Source: Hyperoplus lanceolatus (lineage: Eukaryota > Chordata > Actinopteri > Uranoscopiformes > Ammodytidae). From it: a DNA stretch of 64,000 nt. The position numbers and the translations under genes were made by a program. The notes beneath the pieces are model-generated. The model did no database searches. It was given only the letters and a program-made list of their open reading frames with translations, and was not told where the DNA came from. Of the stretch, positions 50,701-61,200 are shown piece after piece (position 1 is the first letter of the stretch; each line of letters opens with the position of its first letter). The stretch lies in NCBI GenBank assembly GCA_026929865.2, contig CM049409.1:8339452-8403451 (forward strand), read 5' to 3'.

Positions 50701-51392
50701 TAAAACCGGCCTTAAAATCGGCCTTCATAGGCTATAGCCTTCATAGACCGCGAGACTGTGTCCTACCAAGGCTGCAACCCCTGAATCAAGACACAGCCAA
50801 AGAGCACTAAAGATGGAACTTTTCTTTGAAAAAGAACCAACAACAACCTTGAAAAAGATAATCAAGGATGATTGCAGTAGCCTATTATCTGATGAAAGCC
50901 AGATAATGGAGACCAAATTGAAATTCAAACAATGGTTTCTTAGGCGGAAAAACAAGTTTGTGCTGAAGGCAGTGTGAAAAAGAAAAAAGAAAACATGACC
51001 AATTTTCAAATTTTCTGGGTTCATCTTTAAACTTTTTCATATTGGCAAGAGACTGCAAAAGAGATGATTATTCTCCTCTATAATATAATATTATATATTA
51101 TTCATATTGTTAATATTCGGAAAGGACTACTCTGCTGTTAGATTGTACCAGGGCGTAATTTCAGTATGAACTCATGGATAAAAATAGATACTTTTGGCTA
51201 TGAGTCAGAAAGTTATTACACAAAAACCTGCTGCCAAAAGCTCCAAAAAATATGACTGGACTAGAGATGGGTGATTAAAACCCCCCCCCCCCCCCCCCCG
51301 GTGAAGATCCATGGTCACTTCGAGGTGGAATCACCCCCAGTGCATTGCAGTTCGTTTTTTTTCGGGCTTTTGGGACATCGCCCACCCGCAGG

Positions 51393-51460
<68 letters not shown>

Positions 51461-54400
51461 CAAAAAACGCCTCAATTAGGCTATCCTATTTCCAAAGGAA
51501 CAATCCAGTGAATGTAGCCTATTGCAGTTTATACATATTGCTGCTATAACACCGATGGCTGCCAATTATAGGACTATTTAAAACAAATGTTTTTGGTTGA
51601 AACTAACATAAATAAGAAAATATGTTGGAGCAAACAATTTACATGTGTAAGTAACATTATCTTGATAATCTGAGTTACCGTGTCGAAATTCAATGTTTGT
51701 TATGCTATGGAAATGGCTTTCTGCAATATAGACTACCTTTGCAGAATGTTATAATTCTGTATTATTTGCATTCAGAACTACAACTACCTATGTAACTGAC
51801 GGTCCATTGCGACTACAAGGGCAAGTGAGCAAGTGGGTTCCATTTAAATCCCCCGCTCCTCCCCCGCCCAGTCTCCCTCCGCACTCCAAGTTCCCTCCGT
51901 GCAACGTATGCTGTTACGTCATACCAAGGGCTGAGGGTAAATGAACGAGGGGAAGTGCAACTACTAATGGAACGCAGGGAGTGTTATATTGATTTCCTTG
52001 AATTACTTTGAACTGCCTCAAGGGGGCACTGCATCTTTCAAGTGACTCCTAAAATATAATCTAAATGCTCAAGTTTGTTTGATTTGTTTTTAACTGAAAA
52101 GGATGTTCACTAAAGAAAAATGTGTGTCCTATCGCCTATGCATTAAAATCTGTTTCGTAACAGAAAATGTTACAAAGTGATACCAGTACGTTCAAGAGCC
52201 TTTATAAGGGTTTTAAGATTATTGTGATAATCTTGACTGTAACTTTCAATGCAATGAATAGTGAGTGGATATTGACCTTTTATTTATCTTAAGACTACAA
52301 TGTCAACATTATGTCACATACTGGGAAGATGTTCTATATATGTACAGTATATGTGCCTGCAACCTATTACATACAGTATATTCATTTAAAAGGATGCGTT
52401 TCCCATATCCACCCACTCATTTAGCTTGAACATTTAAAAAATAAAAAAATCTGCAAAACATGATGTAACCTTCTGGTAAGAGAAATGCTCAAACCTCATG
52501 TAGGGGAGAACGGGGAATCTGAGGCATCGGGTAATGTGAGCCACCCCCTGTATCTAGGCAACGGAAAACATTTGTGGTCATGTGAGATATATGTTTTCAA
52601 GCCCCTCTCATTTCCCCATGGCCCTGAAAGAGAGGACCTCATGGTGCTGTGGTAAGCATGTTTTTTTTCACCAAAATAGGTATTTTGCATGTAAAAGTAA
52701 ATTTTCTTGCTGTCAACTTAATCAACTGTTGTGCCAAAGCAAATCAGTATTCACGTAGAAAAACTTCTATCATACGTGTTGATGAACTACCAACATATGA
52801 AACCATGTGATGCTGATAACTGAAGATTAGCCTGAAATGCTAAGAGAGGTAGTTTTTTCTCAAATTGTGGTGGTGGGGGAAAGTGAGCCAAATGCTGTGG
52901 GGGAAAGTGAGCCACTGTCTCACTTTCCCACACCATGAGGCACAAGTTAAGTTTAGTCTTAAACATATTTTAATGTAATATTACATGACATATGTTCTAT
53001 TTTAATGTCATACACATTGTAGAAAAGCCATCATGCCAAGGAAATACATCAGGAAGACGACCTGGGGCAACCACACAGAAAGAGCACCTTCTCATCTTTC
53101 CCTGTAACCTTCAGGGCTGGAATGTAGAGTAGGCCTAGTTGTAGAGTATGATGGCTGATGTTATAATCCAGTTGGGTCTTCTCCTGTGTTCTGAGTCCCA
53201 GGCTGTCGTTCTGATTTTCCTATGCTTTGACCCCCACTTTTGACACTAGCTGGCTCTAAGGGTCCTGTGTTCTGACCCCCAGACTGTGTTCTAATCTAAC
53301 TAGTTCTGTCTTTCATTTGAATCTTATTAAAACCTTTTGAATCATTATATGTTGTATTTGATTTTGTTCAGAGTTACTTTAATTGACCAAACCCCATCAT
53401 TCTTTTACTAGTCCGACATTAGTTCTGGAATGTGTGGCTAGCTTTCAGGATTCTAACTGTTACAATATGTGTTGTTATGGTAGTTTCAGAGTGGAAAAAG
53501 TAAGTGGATCAGTTTACCCACAGCTGGGGTAAAGTGAGCCACATGACAACTTTTTTTAAAACAATCATATTTTCACTGCCCTTTTGTCTTGAAAAAATTC
53601 TGCTAATGCCCATTTCTAGGAAACATCCTGAGTTAATGGGAAATGTGTACATTTGAGTGATAAATCATTTTCGCTCGCTTAGAGGGGAGCAAATGTAAAA
53701 AAGTGGCTCAGATTACCCCGTTCTCCCTTACTCTTTTTTTTATTTTATTTTTTTTTTTAGATATTTTTTGGGCATTTTTCATGCTTTATTGATAGTGTAA
53801 AGAGACAGAGGTGAAATGGGGCAGAGAGGGGAGTGACATGCAGAGAACGACCGCGGCGGGAATCGAACCCGGGTCTGCTGCTGCCGCCCTACCAACTGAG
53901 CTAAACCTCATGTACTCTTTTTAATAAAACAGTGGAGCGTGAGCTGACAACTTAATAGTGTTGTATGACACACTACACTACAGTAAAGGGCGTATTCTCC
54001 AGGGATGTTCTCTCGTGAGTCTTTTGAATTCCTCAGCTTACTCCTGTCCTGTGCTGTTTTAATTATTACAAAGAAAAACACACAGTACTGAGCATCTGCC
54101 AGCGTCCATTAAAATCACATGGCGAGACAGTGAGTACCTGGTCCAGGTGTGCCCACTTTTCTTCCATTGCTCCGTGTCTTGACCTCTTCTCGGGAACAAT
54201 AAAAATCTCCGCTGTGGTCGGTAAACCTGAAAGCACCGCGACCAGGAGCTGCTCCTCGCTGATTCCTGTGACCTTTGATAATAAAAAACAACAAAACCCT
54301 CATTGAAACAGGTGATTATAATTGACACTGTTTGGGATGATATTCTGAAATATGACTAGGGGTCGCCTGTATAATCGAGCACATACTGTTGGCTTTTCTG

Positions 54401-57400
54401 CCTCATGCATAATTTGCTTTGAGCACCAGTCACTGTCGAGGCATAATGCACGGATCAACTTGAAACGTTCAAGTGCAATTTGACAGTCTTTGGGCAAAGG
54501 CCAGGGCTTTTAGTGCATTTACGGCGTGACCAGAGGTCTCCTGTCAGTTTCCTGCTGTAAACCGTGGTCATATCTGACAAGACAGAAGGTCAAAGTGAAT
54601 GTTACATACCAAGGGCTACTGCAGGATATATGTAGAGCTCAGTATCCAGGTCTTTTACATAACCCGTTTCTTTTTTTTTTGACTTCTGCGCAGTCTAAAA
54701 GGGAAAACCCGCAACACTTAGCCACAGCTAGGCCTCTCTCTACTTGTGGTTTTTTGTCTTCTCTTGAGGCAGTGGCATTCGGGTCTTTAGAGAGCAAATG
54801 TTAGCTGTCATGGCAGTGCTTTTACTGCCCTTTACTGTTTTTAGACGAGTGCAGTTGAAAACGTGTACCGGTAATGATGATTTCAGGTGATGTGGCATGC
54901 CAGCGCGTAGAGGTTAATGACTAATTTACACCGAAAGCGAGGTCAGAGACACCGCTAGTTGTGGAGTGCAAACACTCGATGCAAAACCACTTGCATTCAT
55001 TACAAATGCAGGATAACCAAGAATGGAAATGTCCTTGGCTCAATAGGCAATTGGATGAGTTTTTCTCTCTACGCTACTGCAAAGCTGTTACAGGTGGAGT
55101 CAGCAATTCCGGAGAACAGTTGTTGACCAGATCACTTTTTGTCAAAATCAGCGAATATCTCCTCATAATCCATTACCTAACCTATTGTGTATGGGCTGTG
55201 TATTAACATTGATTTTTTTTTGCACAGACACAGTACAGGCAGGTAGCAGATATTAAGGAGATATTCACTGATTTTGACAACAAGCATTCATCAGAATCGC
55301 TGACTCTACCTTTAATTGCCAGGATCTATATATATATATATATATATATAGAGCCAGTGAGCGCAGAACAGACCTGAACCACGGAGCTCTTCACCACTCT
55401 GCCGATGTCCTCTCTCCACTCGGACACGCCGGGGTTCATCTCGTCCAAATTAGAAGAAAAAGCCAAAACATGTGACCGGAAATAATCTGAAATGAACAAG
55501 GAAATTGGAATTCAGATCGAACAAAGTACTTCTTCAGTCTAGAATAATGATATTGGATCGCTATTTACCATAATCAGATACTTGTAATAACACAGACCTA
55601 GATTTGTAAGGACACAGGAGTCAAGTCTGTGTTTTCATCAGAAAATATAGCCGCTCAAATTGAAAATTGACGAGGAGAACTGGACATATTTCTGTCATCT
55701 GTGTACGTTTTTCATGTTGTTCATATGGTTTACGACTTCAGTGAATTCTTTTCAAGATGCTGGATAAAATATATTGTACCTCCAGAAACGTTGCATAAGA
55801 TATACACTCAACAAAAATATAAACGCAACACTTTTGTTTTTGCTCCCATTTTTCATGAGATGGACTTAAAGATCTAAAATTCATTCCAGATACACAATTT
55901 TACCATTTCTCTCAAACATTGTTCACAAATCTGTCTAAATCTGTGATAGTGAGCACTTCTGCTTTGCTGAGATAATCCATCCCACCTCACAGGTGTGCCA
56001 CATCAAGATGCTGATCTGACATCATGATTAGTGCACAGGTGTGCCTTAGACTGTCCACAATAAAAGGCCACTCTGAAATGTGCATTTTTTTGCTTTATTG
56101 GGGGTCTGGGGACTCAGAACCAGTCAGTATCTGGTGTGACCACCATTTGCCTCATGCAGTGCAACACATCTTCTTCGCATAGAGTTTATCAGATTGTCAA
56201 TTGTGGCCTGTGGAATGTTGGTCCACTCCTCTTCAATGCCTGTGCGAAGTTGCTGGATATTAGTGGGAAGTGGTGCACGCTGTCGTATACGCCGGTCAAG
56301 CACATCCCAAACATGCTCAATGGGTGACATGTCCGGTGAGTATGCTGGCCATGCAAGAACTGGGACATTTTCAGCTTCCAAGAATTGTGTACAGATCCTT
56401 GCAACATGGGGCCGTGCATTATCTTGCTGAAACGTGAGGTGATGTTCATGGATGTATGGCACAACAATGGGCCTCAGGATCTCATCACGGTATCTCTGTG
56501 CATTCAAAATGCCATCAATAAAATGCACCTGTGTTCTTCGTCCATAACAGATGCCTGCCCATATCATAACCCCACCACCACCATGGGCCACTCGATCCAC
56601 AACATTGACATCAGCAAAGGGCTCACCCACACGACGCCACACACGCTGTCTGCCATCTGCCCTGAACAATGTAAACCGAGATTCATCCATGAAGAGAACA
56701 CCTGTCCAACGTGCCAGACGCCATCAAATGTGAGCATTTGCCCACTCAAGTCTGTTACGGCGACGAGCTGGAGTCAGGTCAAGACCCCGATGAGGACGAC
56801 GAGCATGCAGTTGAGCTTCCCTGAGACGGTTTCTGACAGTTTGTGCAGAAATTGTTTGGTTATGCAAACCAATTGTTTCAGCAGCTGTCTCAGTGGCTGG
56901 TCTCAGACGATCTTGGAGGAGAACCTGCTGGATGTGGAGGTCCTGGGCTGGTGTGGTTACACGTGGTCTGCGGTTGTGAGGCCGGTTGGATGTACTGCCA
57001 TATTCTCTGAAACGCCTTTGGAGACGGCTTATGGTGGAGAAATGAACATTCAATGCACGAGCAATAGATCTGGTTGACATTCCTGCTGTCAGCATGCCAA
57101 TTGCACGCTCCCTCAATGCTTGTGGCATCTGTGGCATTTTGCTGTGAGACAAAACTGCACATTTCAGGGTGGCCTTTTATTGTGGACAGTCTAAGGCACA
57201 CCTGTGCACTAATCATGATGTCAGATCAGCATCTTGATGTGGCACACCTGTGAGGTGGGATGGATTATCTCAGCAAAGCAGAAGTGCTCACTATCACAGA
57301 TTTAGACAGATTTGTGAACAATGTTTGAGAGAAATGGTAAAATTGTGTATCTGGAATGAATTTTAGATCTTTAAGTCCATCTCATGAAAAATGGGAGCAA

Positions 57401-58244
57401 AAACAAAAGTGTTGCGTTTATATTTTTGTTGAGTGTATGATGAAACGTCTTTTTCCATCTTGGTGTTCTAAGAAGCGAAGGGATCCTTAGGTCTGACTTC
57501 ATTTTGCAGCATTATCTACTGCTTAATCCTCAACTTTGTTTATTAGGTACTGAGCTATTGACAGCTAGGAACTGCACTAAATCTATTCAGCCAACTCCTT
57601 TATCAACATCAAAGAGAAGCTACGAGAATTTCACAAACATGTGATTACAACAATCAATGTTCAGAGAAAAAGAACATTTAACAATGAATATTCCTGTTAC
57701 AGATGACATACTGCATCATTGTAGATGAAGAGTTATCATCTCTGATTGTACAAGCAACAGCCGAGATATAAATGATTTAATAAACGAAAACATCTTTCTG
57801 TTAGGTACGACCACCACTTCTCTCTCGGCCATGTGATAACAACCAAACCATCTCCATGACAACTAACCAAATTCCATGCACTGATGACGGCCATAAACCC
57901 TCTAAAAGAAAAGAAAAAGCAGCCCTTGTGATGTGATGATAGAGAAATGTTGTTGTCAAAAAATGGCTTGGAAGATTTTAAAAACTTCTATCGATTCATC
58001 GAAAAAAACTGGCTGAAGTCATCGCTTTGTGATAATATTTTAGGGCTGTTTAAGTGCATCGATTAAAAAAGAAAAATGAGAGTAATATAAAAAAAAGTAG
58101 AAAATGAGGTTCACCGTAAACTGCCACAGTCTTCTGGTCCTGATGGACAGTGTTGCCCACTGAAGCCTGGACATTGATCGTGTGAGTTCCTTCATTGGAG
58201 AAAGTGAAGGACATCATTCCATCCAGGGTCACAACGGGCTAAAA

Positions 58245-58282
<38 letters not shown>

Positions 58283-61200
58283 ATTTATTGGGATACCCAT
58301 TAGCTGAGGCCACAGCCACAGCTATTCTTCCTGGAGTTCCTCAACACCTGTGCATTTTTATGCTTTATTGATAGTGCAGAGAGACAGAGCTGAAATGGGG
58401 CAGAGAGGGGAGTGACATGCAGAGAACGACCACGGGCGGGAATTGAACCCGGGTCTGCTGCTGTGCCCGGCCCGGGGGGGGGGGGAAACGCCCTATTAAC
58501 TGAGCTAAGGGTGCCCTCCCTCCTGTGCATTTCTTTACATTGCAGTGCGTTATTACATTGAAAATACTTTACAAAATCACGACCACATTAACAGTCACAC
58601 AACAGTCAAGACATCCAAAAAACAATAATAGAATCGATAAAGACAAAAACCACACACACTAGTTTAATTTTTTTTCAAAGAATGTGAGATGTACTGTGCC
58701 TGTTTGAATCTATCAAGTCATGAAAGGACACGAGAAAAGTACGGCCTTACCTCTGTTTTGTTATCAAACCACCAGTAGTAGGTGACCGTTCCCACGTTGC
58801 TGGGCCGTAACACCGTCGAGAGGTTCACTGCTTTGTTCTTAACGACCAATGACGGAGTGGAGAGCTGGACCTGTTCAAGTTGACCTTTAGAGAGAGAAAA
58901 CATAGAAGTGATAAAAAAATTTTTTTTTAAATAAATTACGTCCAAATACTGCTTCCATGATGCTCACATTTTTCCAACAGAAGCCACATGCAGTATTAAG
59001 ACATATCCTGGCACATCAGTGACTGACTGAAGAACACCGAGCATGCAAAAGCTGATTGCACTGCGGGAGGTGTTTGACAAGTGGATGTGGATGTTTTGAT
59101 GCTTTTTTTTGCCGTCACGGAAATGTCAGCAGCATCGGTATCCATTATAATGAGCCGAGTTCAAACCAACCACAACTGCTCTTCTCCGTCAATGCGGAGA
59201 CAACAAACAGCTGTCTTTTTTTCTTCTTTTACGCCTACACAGAGTGACACTCAAAACCTTGGAAGGGTATTTTTTGAATGGAGGCTCACTTTAATGAACC
59301 AATTCAACCTTACAGGAGAGTCGTGAGCAAATTATTACTATTGAATTCAAAAGGTTGAGGTGTTTTTAAACCTATTTCAAGGATGTCATATCTTATTTTC
59401 TATGATCAGCTGTGAGAAAAGGATGAAGGACATACTTTATAGGGTGTTCTCTTCATGGTATCAATTCAAATTAAGCCTGTTCCTAACAAGGCAGTAAACA
59501 GGTCCAGTTAATCGGCAACTGTGAGAGTGACACTAAATACCGTGACACTAAATCAATCCATTTGATAACACAATCGATTCATATAATGCAGACATTAACT
59601 TATAGAGTGTTTTGGAGGGAAAAATATCCATTTGTCTAATGTTGTTTGTTTTTTAGATAATTTTTTTGTCATTTTCAAGCTTTATTAGATAGTACCGAGT
59701 TGAAATGGGGAGACAGAGAGAGAGGGGTATGACCTGCAGTAAAGGTCCACGAGTCAGATTCGAACCCGCTACCACTGCAACGAGCCCTGAGCCAATATGG
59801 TACAAGATCTATCCGCTACGCCACCAGAGCCCCTCCATTTGTCTAATTTTAACACATTCAAAAACAAAAAGTAGAACCATAACAAAGTTGTTTATCTTTT
59901 AGAAACCACCTTTTAAATGAGTTTTTACTCACAGGTAACATGGAGGTAGAGCATCACCCTGTCATGGCCCAGAGTGTTGGTAGCTGTAGCAGAGACTTGG
60001 TAAATGCCGACTTTATTGTAGATATGCTTGACCCCGTCCTCTATGGAGCTTGTGTTCACATATGAGATGGCGGTGCCGTCGCCAAAGTCCACCGTTATAC
60101 TTGTGGTGGAGCTGAGACCCTTCAGAAATAAAGCAAAACACTGTCACTCACGCTGTAGCCTCATATACACGTGACAGAGGCTATTTGCCACAATATCTAC
60201 TGAAAATGACGGTCAAGTCGGGAATCTTGTCATTGCATACAGTATGTATTTGATATGATGTTACTCCATCCTCTGTGTTCGGCACGTACAGCAAGGTAAC
60301 AGGTCATTCAATTCAATGAAACTCTATTTTATTCAATTAAATCCAATTCAAAAAACATTAATGTCTATCAGATAGTGAAAGACATTTGTCTTAAGTTAGC
60401 ATAAGACTCACATTAAATCACACAAACAATAAGACGGTAAAGGCTAGAGTGTAAAGTTAAGCTGCATTAAAAAGCAGTGTCTATTTTGCACTTGTTTAAG
60501 TGCACATTGCAGTGGGAATTAAAATCTCTTGTAAGATCTTTTTTAAGCCAGCGGTTCTCTCAAGCGAGTGCTGAAAGGAAGTAACTGAAATGAATAATAC
60601 ACAAAAACACAACAGGAAAAAAGAGCATGCAGCCTGAGCCTACAAGCATCGGCCTGTAAGACACGATACTGTTGCTTTGTTTGAGTGAAGTCTGCTCACC
60701 TCTTCCAGAAAGACCAAGAAAGTGACATTCCTCCCAAGTGTTGCTATCAGTGTCCCCTCGCTGGTGAGGAGCTGGAGGCCCCTGGGAGCCTGACTGGGAC
60801 AGTTCTGTCGCCTTGGGCTGTACTTCAGCAGAGTTCCTTCAGTGCAATTGTTGGACAAAGCCCTGCGATACCTGGAATTCATTAATAACCCCCCCCCCCA
60901 AAAAAAAGACAGAGGAGCAGCTCATGAGTAGTGTAAATGCAGACATACAGTATAACACATCCACACACAGGGAGAGATCCATAAGAGATATGCAACAGTC
61001 TGACATACACCCACAGCTCTGTCTATGAGCTCAATTCTGAATACCAATGTGTTCATTTGAATTGATATGTGTTATTTAACAGTATGCATTTTTATCTAAT
61101 GATATTTTGGCCATCCTATCCTGAATGTAATGATGTTTCAACCATTTATCCATTTAAGCAAATTTGACGTGTCTACATGCTTGTCAGCTACTTTTCAAAC

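Larger units (their letters stand above)
47119..54137 (-). other. sorcs1: Large sorcs1 intron, repeat-rich
   Basis: 7 kb with a TG array (47749-47783), nested TIR elements (49409-50799), a C run and TA array (51281-51459), a TIR element (52503-53728) and a SINE (53741-53902). 47800-49400 and 51500-52490 hold nothing I can name. Confidence 0.75.

Noticed and set aside
50725-51024. 99-codon - strand frame
   Set aside because: Overlaps the right end of the nested TIR element and low-complexity flanks; no domain or splice context.
53741-53902. tRNA gene on the - strand
   Set aside because: Has A and B box-like sequences but no complete cloverleaf. It is one of three dispersed copies with A-rich tails and target duplications, so it is a SINE.
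56385-57077. 230-codon + strand open frame
   Set aside because: Antisense shadow of the Tc1-like transposase.
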